This document shows, piece by piece, positions 7,993 through 16,294 of a DNA stretch of 64,000 nt (positions within the stretch are counted from its first letter, which is position 1; each line of letters begins with the position of its first letter). The DNA lies in the NCBI RefSeq assembly GCF_947500075.1, contig NZ_CANMQS010000002.1:62001-126000 (forward strand), in the 5' to 3' direction. Origin of the DNA: an uncultured Sulfitobacter sp. (GTDB lineage Bacteria > Pseudomonadota > Alphaproteobacteria > Rhodobacterales > Rhodobacteraceae). The notes below the pieces were generated by a model. It was not told where the DNA came from. It worked only from the letters and a program-made list of their open reading frames with translations, and made no database searches. Made by a program: the position numbers and the translations under genes.

Positions 7993-9077
7993 TGTCCACC
8001 CTAAGACGTTGGGTGCGGCGAGCTTTGCTCGCCGTTCTCCTTTCCAACCCTATACCAGTCTTTGCGGAAATTGTGGCACGACTGGACATCGAGACTGGCA
8101 ATGTTGTTCTGTCTGGGCTTGCATCAGCTGAACACCAAGCTGTGCTGGCGAAACCGGATGTCTTGCGTCTCCAGGTGGCGTCGTCGATGTCAGATCGCGG
8201 GATGTTGGTTTCCCTAGTCTCAGATAGTGGCGATATCTTGGTCGCCCCGCGGTTCCCGCTGCGCCCGGGCACCGACTATGCGCTGAAGCTGGACCTTCCA
8301 AAGAGCCAATTTGAGACCATCTTGACACTACCAGCGCCCGATGCAGAAGCCCCACAACTGATCGCCTTTGCTCCGTCTCAAGCGGTGCTCCCGGCCAACA
8401 TTTTGAGGCTTTATCTGACCTTCTCGCAGCCTATGGACAGTGGACAGTTGAGACAGTCTGTGACCTTGCTGCGCGCTGATGGCACGGAGGTACCGAACCC
8501 GTTCCTGAACCTCGAGACAGAGCTATGGGATGGCGCACAGACCCGCGCGACACTGCTTCTTGATCCCGGCCGGATCAAGCAAGGTGTTGGCCCAAATGCA
8601 GAGGTCGGTGCGCCGTTGGAAGCTGGCGAGAGTTATCGTCTGCGCGTAGCGGGCAATGTGCGTAGCGCGGCCGGGCAACCACTTGGCAGCGATGTTTCGA
8701 TCGCACTGCGTGTCGGGCCAGCGGAACGCCGCGCGATCAACCCAGAAACATGGCAGATCCTTGTGCCTCAGGCAGGGAGCCAATCACCACTCACGGTCGC
8801 CTTTGATCGGATAATGGACAGCGGTGCTGTCCGGCGATTGCTCACTCTGAATGCACCTGACGGTACCCAGATGGCTGGCCACATAACAACGGATGGCGGC
8901 GGCTGGTCCTTTGTGCCGGACGTGCCATGGCAGCCGGGTTCTTATGATCTCAAGGTTGATCCAGAACTTGAGGATGTGTCCGGCAATACGATTGGCGCAC
9001 CATTTGACGCAAAACCGGGCACAATCGGTTTGAGAACAGACCCCGTGCGCCTCTCCATCAACATTACGTCGGAATAA
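7992..9077 (+). CDS. secreted protein with bacterial Ig-like (Big_5-type) domains
   Basis: A 361-residue exported protein with an N-terminal signal (RRWVRRALLAVLLSNPIPVFA). Two segments, LRLYLTFSQPMDSGQLRQSV (about residue 135) and LTVAFDRIMDSGAVRRLLTL (about 260), carry the F(S/D)xxMDSG hallmark of SbsA/Big_5 Ig-like domains. The C-terminal strand-rich region (YDLKVDPELEDVSGNTIG) fits the same fold. No enzymatic motif is visible. Its start overlaps the stop of the propeller-like gene by one base, so the two secreted proteins are probably made together and may form a complex. Confidence 0.78.
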   Translation: MSTLRRWVRRALLAVLLSNPIPVFAEIVARLDIETGNVVLSGLASAEHQAVLAKPDVLRLQVASSMSDRGMLVSLVSDSGDILVAPRFPLRPGTDYALKLDLPKSQFETILTLPAPDAEAPQLIAFAPSQAVLPANILRLYLTFSQPMDSGQLRQSVTLLRADGTEVPNPFLNLETELWDGAQTRATLLLDPGRIKQGVGPNAEVGAPLEAGESYRLRVAGNVRSAAGQPLGSDVSIALRVGPAERRAINPETWQILVPQAGSQSPLTVAFDRIMDSGAVRRLLTLNAPDGTQMAGHITTDGGGWSFVPDVPWQPGSYDLKVDPELEDVSGNTIGAPFDAKPGTIGLRTDPVRLSINITSE

Positions 9078-9097
9078 GCCCACCAAAGGAGGTTTCC

Positions 9098-10012
9098 ATG
9101 TCCATTCGTCCCGCCATTGGCAGCTCACTTGCCCAACCCACGATGGAAGGCGCAGGTGTTCATTTGCATCGTGCCTTTGGCTTTCAGGAGCCTGAAGCAC
9201 ACGACCCTTTCCTGCTTCTGGACGACTTTCGCAACGACGATCCAGCAGCCTTTGAACGCGGTTTTCCATGGCACCCCCATCGAGGGATTGAAACGATCAC
9301 CTATGTGCTCGAAGGTTCGGTGGAGCATTCTGACAGTCTGGGTAACACCGGATCGCTCGGCGCGGGTGACATTCAGTGGATGACCGCCGGATCAGGTATT
9401 CTGCATCAAGAAATGCCAACTGGTAATGCACGCGGTCAGATGCACGGGTTTCAGCTTTGGGCCAACCTTCCGGGCAGCCTCAAAATGACAGCACCGCGCT
9501 ATCAAGATGTCGAGGCTACAGAGATACCCGAGATTGTCGACGATGATGGCACCGTCGTGAAAGTCGTGATCGGAGAGTTCTGGGGCAAGCGTGGTCCCGT
9601 TGATGGTATCGCGGCTGATCCGCTTTACCTAGATATCCGGGTGCCCGCTGGGTTGAAAAAGCGGTTCAAGGTCGACACCTATCGCAGCACTTTTGCTTAT
9701 GTTTTTGATGGGCAAGCGCGGTTCACAGATGCTTCGGCCCCTTCTGGCGTTCTGCTGGAAAAAGAGGTTGCCGGACAAGAGCTGAACATCCGCGACATGT
9801 CCGGCAATCGCACGTTGATCCGCTTTGGCACAGGCGACGATATAGAGGTTCAGGCAAGCCCAGAGGGCGTGCGCTTTCTGTTGGTCGCCGGGACACCGAT
9901 CAAAGAACCTGTCGCCTGGCATGGCCCGATCGTGATGAACACGAAAGCAGAGCTGCAGCAGGCCTTTGCCGAGTTGCGCAATGACACCTTCATAAAACCA
10001 TTAGACCACTAG
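9098..10012 (+). CDS. pirin family protein
   Basis: A cytoplasmic bicupin (304 aa) of the pirin family, some members of which oxidise flavonols such as quercetin and others act as redox-sensing regulators. The metal ligands are intact: His59 and His61 in PWHPHRGIET, His103 and Glu105 in GSGILHQEMP. Length and spacing match ordinary pirins. A strong AAAGGAGG ribosome site precedes ATG 9098. It follows the secreted-protein pair by 20 nt and precedes the glutathionyl-hydroquinone reductase by 11 nt, consistent with a role in handling phenols or quinones. Confidence 0.92.
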   Translation: MSIRPAIGSSLAQPTMEGAGVHLHRAFGFQEPEAHDPFLLLDDFRNDDPAAFERGFPWHPHRGIETITYVLEGSVEHSDSLGNTGSLGAGDIQWMTAGSGILHQEMPTGNARGQMHGFQLWANLPGSLKMTAPRYQDVEATEIPEIVDDDGTVVKVVIGEFWGKRGPVDGIAADPLYLDIRVPAGLKKRFKVDTYRSTFAYVFDGQARFTDASAPSGVLLEKEVAGQELNIRDMSGNRTLIRFGTGDDIEVQASPEGVRFLLVAGTPIKEPVAWHGPIVMNTKAELQQAFAELRNDTFIKPLDH

Positions 10013-10023
10013 AAGATCTGAGT

Positions 10024-11013
10024 ATGGGACTGCTTCAAGACGGCAAATGGGTCGACCAGTGGTACGACACAAAATCGAGCGGCGGCAGGTTCGTCCGAAA
10101 GGACTCAGCGTTTCGCAATTGGGTCACTGCGGACGGCGCTGCTGGTCCCACCGGGACCGATGGCTTCAAGGCTGAGGCTGGCCGATATCATCTATACGTT
10201 TCTTTGGCCTGCCCATGGGCGCATCGGACACTGATCTTCCGCGCGCTCAAAGGGCTAGAAGATATGATCGACGTTTCGGTCGTGAACTGGTTCATGGGCA
10301 AGGACGGTTGGACGTTTTCGCCCGGGGAAGGTGCTACGCCAGATCATCTTCATGGCTCGGAGTTTCTGTACCAAGTCTATACCACGGCTGATGCAACGTA
10401 CTCTGGGCGCGTTACCGTCCCCGTTTTGTGGGACAAGGTGCAAAACACGATCGTGTCCAACGAAAGCGCCGAGATCATTCGGATGCTGAATAACGCGTTT
10501 GACGAGATTGGTGCCAAACCCGGCGACTACTACCCCCAACCGTTGCGGGGTGAAATCGACGAGATCAACGAGCGCATCTACGACACTGTCAACAACGGCG
10601 TCTACAAAGCCGGGTTCGCCACCACACAAGACGCCTACGAAGAAGCGCTTGTACCGTTGTTTGATACGCTGGATTGGCTAGAAGAGCGTCTTTCGACACG
10701 CCGCTATCTTATGGGCAGCACACAGACTGAGGCCGATTGGCGGCTCTTTACCACACTCGTGCGTTTTGATCCGGTTTATGTCGGTCACTTCAAATGCAAC
10801 CTGCGTCGTATCGCGGATTACCAGAACCTGTTTGGCTATGTGCGTGACCTCTATCAGCAACCGGGCGTCGCTGAGACCGTCGACCTGCCTTACATCAAAA
10901 ACCACTATTACGGCAGCCATACGACCGTGAACCCGACAAGCGTCGTGCCTATGGGGCCGATTATTGACTACACCGCGCCGCATGATCGTGCGCGTTTGAA
11001 CAAGGAGACATAG
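10024..11013 (+). CDS. glutathionyl-hydroquinone reductase (Xi-class GST, YqjG/PcpF type)
   Basis: Cytoplasmic enzyme (329 aa) that uses glutathione to reduce glutathionyl-hydroquinones, rescuing hydroquinones trapped as GSH conjugates. The catalytic cysteine is Cys63 in SLACPWAHRT, the defining CPWA motif of the Xi class. The N-terminal SGGRFVRKDSAFRNWV and the C-terminal GST helical region (from about residue 180) with TEADWRLFTTLVRFDPVYVG match the family. PcpF, which serves chlorinated hydroquinone degradation, belongs here. Its place near a hydroxyquinol dioxygenase cluster supports a quinone-detoxification role. Confidence 0.93.
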   Translation: MGLLQDGKWVDQWYDTKSSGGRFVRKDSAFRNWVTADGAAGPTGTDGFKAEAGRYHLYVSLACPWAHRTLIFRALKGLEDMIDVSVVNWFMGKDGWTFSPGEGATPDHLHGSEFLYQVYTTADATYSGRVTVPVLWDKVQNTIVSNESAEIIRMLNNAFDEIGAKPGDYYPQPLRGEIDEINERIYDTVNNGVYKAGFATTQDAYEEALVPLFDTLDWLEERLSTRRYLMGSTQTEADWRLFTTLVRFDPVYVGHFKCNLRRIADYQNLFGYVRDLYQQPGVAETVDLPYIKNHYYGSHTTVNPTSVVPMGPIIDYTAPHDRARLNKET

Positions 11014-11014
11014 G

Positions 11015-12547
11015 ATGAGCAATCAAGCCGTTCCGATCATTGCTGCCAAAGCCCCAACCAAAGTCGCCCTGGAGGCCGGAAAAGACTACTTTTGGTGCCA
11101 ATGCGGTCGTTCCAAATCACAACCTTTCTGCGATGGTTCGCACGCTGGGACTGATATCACACCGCTGAAATTTACCGCCGAAAAAGACGGCGATGCAGCA
11201 TTGTGCCAATGCAAATCCACGGCCAATGGCCCTTTCTGTGACGGCTCGCATACCCGGCTCGGTGATCTGGCAGTGGGCGACGCAGCACCTGCACCCAAGT
11301 CGGACACCCCGCAGGCGACCCCAACCCCCGAGGAGCCTACAGTGGCCCGCATCCACGCGCTAGCCAAGGACGGGCTATCGAAACTGGGTCACCATGGTGA
11401 AATGGGGTCCATGGGTGTGCCTCGCAAAGATCTGCCGCATTGGGACGACATTCAGATACTTCCCGCGCAGATGGCGCGCAAACCGTTGTTGGACGACGCC
11501 TCGGTTTCTACGGCAATCACCATTGGACCACGTGCCAAAAGGCCCCTGCAACTCGATATCCCGCTCTTTGTCTCTGACATGAGCTATGGTGCGCTTTCTG
11601 AAGAGGCCAAAACCGCGCTTGCCCGAGGGGCCCAAATTGCAGGCACGGGCATTTGTTCAGGCGAAGGCGGCATGTTACCAGAAGAGCAGGCCGAAAATGC
11701 GCACTACTTCTATGAATTGGCTTCTGCACAGTTTGGTTGGTCGCTGGATCATGTTGCACACGTGCAGGCCTTTCATTTTAAGGGTGGTCAAGGTGCCAAG
11801 ACCGGCACTGGGGGTCACCTGCCAGGCAATAAAGTTCAGGGCAAAATAGCGGAGGTGCGCGGACTGAAGGAGGGCCAGGACGCGATTTCTCCAGCGACTT
11901 TCCCGGAGCTTCATACGCCGCAGGATTTCAAACGCATTGCCGATCAAGTGCGCGAACGCTCCGGCGGTATTCCTATCGGGTTCAAACTTTCGGCCAATCA
12001 CATCGAAGACGATATCGACTTTGCGTTGGAAGCGAGCGCGGACTACATCATCCTCGATGGACGCGGAGGCGGTACAGGTGCCGCACCATTGATTTTCCGT
12101 GACCATATTTCAGTGCCGACAATCCCGGCTTTGGCGCGTGCGCGCAAGCATTTGGATGCAAAGACCGGACGTGAAGTGACGTTGGTCATCACGGGTGGGC
12201 TGCGCGTTGCCGAGGATTTTGTCAAAGCCTTGGCGCTCGGTGCCGATGCGGTCGCTGTCAGCAATTCGGCTATGCAGGCAGTCGGCTGTATCGCGGCACG
12301 CATGTGCAATTCCAACAACTGCCCGGTCGGTGTTGCAACGCAAAAGCCCGAGTTGCGCAAGCGCCTTGACGTCCAAGTCGGGGCAGAACGCTTGGCACGT
12401 TATTTCGGTGCCAGTGTCGAGTTGATGCAAGTAATGGCCCGTGCATGCGGTCACGACAGCCTGTCCGACTTCACGCCGCGCGACATAACCAGTTGGAAAC
12501 GCGAAACAGCTGATCTGAGCGGTATTCGCTATGCCGGAGTTTCCTAA
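11015..12547 (+). CDS. double CDGSH iron-sulfur domain fused to glutamate-synthase-like FMN barrel
   Basis: A 510-residue fusion. The N-terminus has two CDGSH motifs: Cys28-x-Cys30 with CDGSH 39-43, and Cys64-x-Cys66 with CDGSH 75-79, each expected to bind a 2Fe-2S cluster. A Pro/Thr-rich linker (about 88-110) joins it to a GltB-type FMN-binding barrel. The barrel keeps the 3Fe-4S cysteines Cys425, Cys431 and Cys436 (C-x5-C-x4-C) and the KPGQGAKxGxGGxLPGxK-like loop (FKGGQGAKTGTGGHLPGNKV). The glutaminase domain of true glutamate synthase is absent, so the substrate is unknown. The gene starts one base after the previous stop. A multi-cluster redox enzyme is a fair inference. Confidence 0.88.
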   Translation: MSNQAVPIIAAKAPTKVALEAGKDYFWCQCGRSKSQPFCDGSHAGTDITPLKFTAEKDGDAALCQCKSTANGPFCDGSHTRLGDLAVGDAAPAPKSDTPQATPTPEEPTVARIHALAKDGLSKLGHHGEMGSMGVPRKDLPHWDDIQILPAQMARKPLLDDASVSTAITIGPRAKRPLQLDIPLFVSDMSYGALSEEAKTALARGAQIAGTGICSGEGGMLPEEQAENAHYFYELASAQFGWSLDHVAHVQAFHFKGGQGAKTGTGGHLPGNKVQGKIAEVRGLKEGQDAISPATFPELHTPQDFKRIADQVRERSGGIPIGFKLSANHIEDDIDFALEASADYIILDGRGGGTGAAPLIFRDHISVPTIPALARARKHLDAKTGREVTLVITGGLRVAEDFVKALALGADAVAVSNSAMQAVGCIAARMCNSNNCPVGVATQKPELRKRLDVQVGAERLARYFGASVELMQVMARACGHDSLSDFTPRDITSWKRETADLSGIRYAGVS

Positions 12548-12627
12548 GACGCATAGCTGTTCCTGCAATCGCTGACCTACTGGGCAGGCGCCAACCTGCC
12601 CACGTAGGACGTGAAAGGAGACGACCA

Positions 12628-13194
12628 ATGCTCGATACATACCAAATCCGCCAGGACGAGATGCCGAAAGACATGCGGCTGCTCCTGAACCATTTCCCCC
12701 GCGATAGTTGGGAGGCGCACCCTGGGTTCAAGGACAAGACGCGTCAATGGATGCACGCGCATCAGGGTTTTCGGATGTTGGCCGAACGCATTCGCGCGGA
12801 CACTGAATTGCTGCTCAATAAGGACATGGCAGCGGACGATTATGCCGCACGTTTGTCTTTTCTGGGCGGGAGGCTGGTCGGCAACCTTCATGGCCATCAT
12901 AGCTGGGAAGATCACAGCTATTTCCCAGAGCTCTCCGCCGCCGACCCGCGTTTTGATGCGGGTCTTGAGGTGCTGGAACAAGATCATGCTGATCTGGATG
13001 TCGTGTTGGAAGATTTTACCCGACAGGCCAATCGCGTGATCAAGTTGACCGCTTTGGACGAGGCCCAAACTTATAATGAGGCTGGCGCAATTCACGGACA
13101 GGCAAGTGTGATCGAAGCCTTTCTAAAGCGTCACCTAAGCGACGAGGAAGACCTCGCCGTTCCAATCATTCTGCAACACCGGCTGCGCGGTTAG
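12628..13194 (+). CDS. hemerythrin HHE-domain protein
   Basis: A 188-residue all-helical protein with His and carboxylate ligands spaced as in hemerythrin-like domains: His in MHAHQGFRML, HGHHSWEDHSYFPEL, LEQDHADLD, and LKRHLSDEEDLAVPIIL. Such proteins bind a diiron centre and sense or buffer oxygen, nitric oxide or iron. ATG 12628 follows a good AAAGGAG site. It is the last gene of the operon, 80 nt after the CDGSH fusion; an imperfect GGCAGGcgccaaCCTGCC hairpin lies in that gap. Oxygen or nitrosative protection of the neighbouring iron-sulfur enzymes is plausible but unproven. Confidence 0.85.
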   Translation: MLDTYQIRQDEMPKDMRLLLNHFPRDSWEAHPGFKDKTRQWMHAHQGFRMLAERIRADTELLLNKDMAADDYAARLSFLGGRLVGNLHGHHSWEDHSYFPELSAADPRFDAGLEVLEQDHADLDVVLEDFTRQANRVIKLTALDEAQTYNEAGAIHGQASVIEAFLKRHLSDEEDLAVPIILQHRLRG

Positions 13195-13259
13195 ACGATA
13201 TGCCCGTTTGCTCAGACCAACTTTGCCAGGACACCGAGAACTCGAAGGGGTGAAATTCT

Positions 13260-14195
13260 ATGAAAATCGACCCACGTCACCTCGAAATGCTCACGGCAAT
13301 TGTCACCCATGGTGGGGTCACCGAAGGGGCCAACGCACTTGGAAAAACACAACCAAGCGTGTCACGTTCAGTATCTGAGCTGGAAAAGAGGTTGGGCGTT
13401 CGTCTCTTTGAGAGTCGGAAGCGTCCGCTTCGTCCAACCGAATTCTGCAACCAGCTTGCACAATATGGGCGAACCATTTCCGAAGCGGGGAGATCCGCAA
13501 GCGAATACGTCATACGGTTCAAGCGGGGTCAGGCTGGGGCTGTTCGAGTGGCTGGGTCTCCCATTTTTATGGACGGAGTTGTGTCTCCGACACTCGCGGC
13601 TTTTCAAGCTGAATACCCGGCAATTACGATTGAGCAACGATACGGATATGTCCAAAAAATCCTCGATAGTCTGACTTCTGACCAGTTGGACATTGGTATC
13701 GTGCCCATCAGATCGTCTCAGGTACCAGCGGGTGTGAAGGCGCAACAACTCCTGCCTGGCCGCAACGTTATTGCGTGCAGACTTGGGCATCCTCTTGCCC
13801 GCCACCCGTCGCTCCTGGCCGAGGCATTGATCGACTATGCATGGATTGCGCCGCCGCCAGAAAGCCCACTTTATCACGATCTTCGAAGCGTTTTGGAAAG
13901 GATCGGTGTCACAGATCTCAAAGTTAGTTTTTCGGGTGGTTCGCTCGCATCTGTTTTGAACTTTCTTCACGAATCTGATGCGTTGACGGTTTTGCCTTAT
14001 TCTGTGGTCTACAGACTAAGTCGGCAAAACACGCTTTCGGCTTTACCGCTCCCGATTGGGGATCCGGACCGACATTTGTGCGCCTTAACTCCAGCGGCTT
14101 CTCCTGATTTTCCGGCGCGGACCAGGCTGCTTCAATACCTTGGGGCAGAGTTGTCGTCGCTGAATGATCTTATGAACATGCACGACTCCGTTTAG
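13260..14195 (+). CDS. LysR-family transcriptional regulator
   Basis: A 311-residue regulator with the N-terminal helix HLEMLTAIVTHGGVTEGANA and KTQPSVSRSVSELEKRLGVRL, followed by a ligand-binding domain. It precedes the maleylacetate reductase gene on the same strand. The gap between them carries the perfect palindrome ATACCAATTTGGTAT, a T-N11-A LysR box. It is the likely activator of the hydroxyquinol-type operon 14317-21239, with a pathway intermediate as effector; that is inference from context. Confidence 0.88.
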   Translation: MKIDPRHLEMLTAIVTHGGVTEGANALGKTQPSVSRSVSELEKRLGVRLFESRKRPLRPTEFCNQLAQYGRTISEAGRSASEYVIRFKRGQAGAVRVAGSPIFMDGVVSPTLAAFQAEYPAITIEQRYGYVQKILDSLTSDQLDIGIVPIRSSQVPAGVKAQQLLPGRNVIACRLGHPLARHPSLLAEALIDYAWIAPPPESPLYHDLRSVLERIGVTDLKVSFSGGSLASVLNFLHESDALTVLPYSVVYRLSRQNTLSALPLPIGDPDRHLCALTPAASPDFPARTRLLQYLGAELSSLNDLMNMHDSV

Positions 14196-14215
14196 CTAAT
14201 CGACCCGTCTACCAC

Positions 14216-14230
14216 ATACCAATTTGGTAT
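14216..14230. promoter_or_regulatory. palindromic LysR-type operator (T-N11-A)
   Basis: ATACCAATTTGGTAT is a perfect 7+7 inverted repeat around one base, with the T-N11-A spacing of LysR sites. It lies between the LysR gene and the maleylacetate reductase start, about 90 nt before the latter. Confidence 0.6.
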
Positions 14231-14316
14231 ACAGATTTGCAGCAATTCGATCCTACCGACACATACTGCCCGCTAGTCTTTCCACAATGAGTTATTCCGC
14301 ATGGCGCGAGGAAGCG

Positions 14317-15369
14317 ATGTCAACATCGTCTGAAAATCAAAGGGTTTTGTTCGGAGCGGGTGTCAGGCACAGCCTTTCCGAAGAGGTGTCCCGCCTAGGA
14401 TGCGCACGAGCTCTGATTTTATCCACGCCGCCACAGTCATCGTCAGCCTTGGACATTGCGGCCGATTTGGGTGGGCTGTCCGCAGGCGTGTTCTCCAAAG
14501 CCGCCATGCATACTCCGACACATGTTTCTGAGGAGGCTGTCCAGCACGCTCGGGAGGTGAACGCCGACTGCGTTGTCGCCGTAGGTGGCGGTTCGACGAC
14601 TGGGCTTGGAAAAGCCATCGCATTGCGCACAGGCCTGCCGCAAATTGTGATCCCAACGACCTATGCAGGCAGCGAAGCAACGCCAATTCTCGGGCAAACT
14701 GAAGGCGGCGTAAAGACCACCTTGACCGACAAGAAGGTGCTCCCTGACGTCGTTCTGTATGACCCGGAACTCGTTGTAACGCTTCCCGTCGGTATGACCA
14801 TAACGTCGGCATTGAATGCGATGGCGCACGCAGCGGAAGCTCTTTATGCGCGCGATAAAGACGCCGATAGCACAAATCTTGCGATCGGTGGGCTAAGGTC
14901 TTTTGCGAATGCATTGCCTGATGTCTTGCGTGCTCCGGACGATATCGCCGCAAGGGAAGAAACGTTGCGAGGTGCATGGGCGTGCGGCGCGGTTTTGGGC
15001 CGGGTTGGCATGGCGCTGCATCACAAGCTTTGCCACACGCTCGGCGGCACTTTTGATCTGTCACACGCAGACACGCACGCCATTGTTCTGCCTCATGCCA
15101 TTCACTTCAATGAGCAGGCTGTTCCTGAATTATTGAAACCAATTAGCGATCTGTTGGACGGCTCTTCGCCGGGACTTGCACTGTGGCGTTTCGCCAAAGA
15201 TCTCGACGCACCAATGTCGCTCAAAGACATCGGCCTTGTTGAAAGCGATCTCGACAGAGCAACCGAAGTGGCTCTCGGAAAGCCTTACTGGAACCCGCGT
15301 GAGATCACCGCTGAGGGTATTCGTGAACTATTGCAGAACGCCTGGGACGGCACTGCCCCAATCCATTGA
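14317..15369 (+). CDS. maleylacetate reductase
   Basis: NAD(P)H-dependent iron-containing-alcohol-dehydrogenase-fold enzyme (350 aa) that reduces maleylacetate, or its chloro form, to 3-oxoadipate. Features are the nucleotide motif VVAVGGGSTTGLGKAIAL, the PTTYAGSEATPILG loop, ALNAMAHAAEALYA, and the metal-type histidines in MALHHKLCHTLGG and LSHADTHAIVLPH. I chose ATG 14317 because GAGGAAG lies just upstream and the length then matches the family; in-frame starts at 14287 or earlier would extend it. It is followed eight bases later by the ring-cleavage dioxygenase gene. Confidence 0.92.
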   Translation: MSTSSENQRVLFGAGVRHSLSEEVSRLGCARALILSTPPQSSSALDIAADLGGLSAGVFSKAAMHTPTHVSEEAVQHAREVNADCVVAVGGGSTTGLGKAIALRTGLPQIVIPTTYAGSEATPILGQTEGGVKTTLTDKKVLPDVVLYDPELVVTLPVGMTITSALNAMAHAAEALYARDKDADSTNLAIGGLRSFANALPDVLRAPDDIAAREETLRGAWACGAVLGRVGMALHHKLCHTLGGTFDLSHADTHAIVLPHAIHFNEQAVPELLKPISDLLDGSSPGLALWRFAKDLDAPMSLKDIGLVESDLDRATEVALGKPYWNPREITAEGIRELLQNAWDGTAPIH

Positions 15370-15376
15370 GGACAAG

Positions 15377-16291
15377 ATGACGACTGACGCAGACATAGCA
15401 GAGATCATTAAGCACCTGCCCAAGGCATATTTCACTGAGGATGACTCAGCCGATGTCGTCACAGGGCAAAATGTGAATGCCAAAGACGCCCGCCTGAAGA
15501 AAGCTATGGAAATCATCACGCGTCATCTGCACGCGGCGATCAAAGAGATCGAGCCTTCCCAGGAGGAGTGGATGAAGGCGATCCTTTTCCTCACTGCGAC
15601 GGGCCACAAAAGCGACGACTGGCGACAGGAATTCATTCTGTTGTCGGATGTGCTCGGCGTGTCAATGCTGGTCGATGCGATCAATTCGCGTCGCCCCAAA
15701 GGCGCGTCCGAGAATACTGTTCTGGGACCTTTCCACGTCGGAGGCACACCCGAATATGAGATGGGCTTCAATATTTGTTTGGATGGCAAAGGTGAGGATA
15801 TGGTTGCCCGCGGCCGGGTGCTGGATGTCGATGGCAATCCACTTGAAGGGGTCAAGATAGATGTCTGGCAAGCTAATGACGAAGGCTTCTATGACGTTCA
15901 GCAAAAGGGCATCCAACCAGACTTCAACCTCCGTGGTGTTTTTCGCACTGGGGCCGATGGCACCTATTCGTTCAAAGCCGTGCGCCCGCAGCATTATTCC
16001 ATCCCTGATGATGGGCCAGTCGGAGAGTTGCTCTATGCCCTTGGCCGGCATCCCTATCGGCCTGCCCACCTCCACTACATCATCGCCAAAGAAGGCTACG
16101 ACGAAGTAACGACCCACATTTTCGATCCTGATGACATCTACATCAATAACGATGCAGTTTTTGGAGTGAAGGAAAGCCTGATCGCAGAATTCGTGAAGGT
16201 CGAAGACCCCAAGAAAATTGCTGAAATGGGTTTTGAAGGGCCATTTTATTGGGATGTTGAATTCGATTTCGTTTTGGCACCAAAAACTTAG
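15377..16291 (+). CDS. intradiol dioxygenase, hydroxyquinol 1,2-dioxygenase type
   Basis: Non-haem Fe(III) ring-cleavage enzyme (304 aa). It has the N-terminal helical dimer domain seen in catechol and hydroxyquinol 1,2-dioxygenases, then the intradiol core from about residue 105 (NTVLGPFHVGGTP). The iron ligands are visible: Tyr172 in ANDEGFYDV, Tyr207 in PQHYSIPDDGP, His231 and His233 in RPAHLHYII. Adjacency to maleylacetate reductase argues for hydroxyquinol (giving maleylacetate) over catechol as substrate; chlorocatechol-type substrates cannot be excluded. ATG 15377 has a GAGG site five bases upstream. Confidence 0.9.
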   Translation: MTTDADIAEIIKHLPKAYFTEDDSADVVTGQNVNAKDARLKKAMEIITRHLHAAIKEIEPSQEEWMKAILFLTATGHKSDDWRQEFILLSDVLGVSMLVDAINSRRPKGASENTVLGPFHVGGTPEYEMGFNICLDGKGEDMVARGRVLDVDGNPLEGVKIDVWQANDEGFYDVQQKGIQPDFNLRGVFRTGADGTYSFKAVRPQHYSIPDDGPVGELLYALGRHPYRPAHLHYIIAKEGYDEVTTHIFDPDDIYINNDAVFGVKESLIAEFVKVEDPKKIAEMGFEGPFYWDVEFDFVLAPKT

Positions 16292-16294
16292 GAA

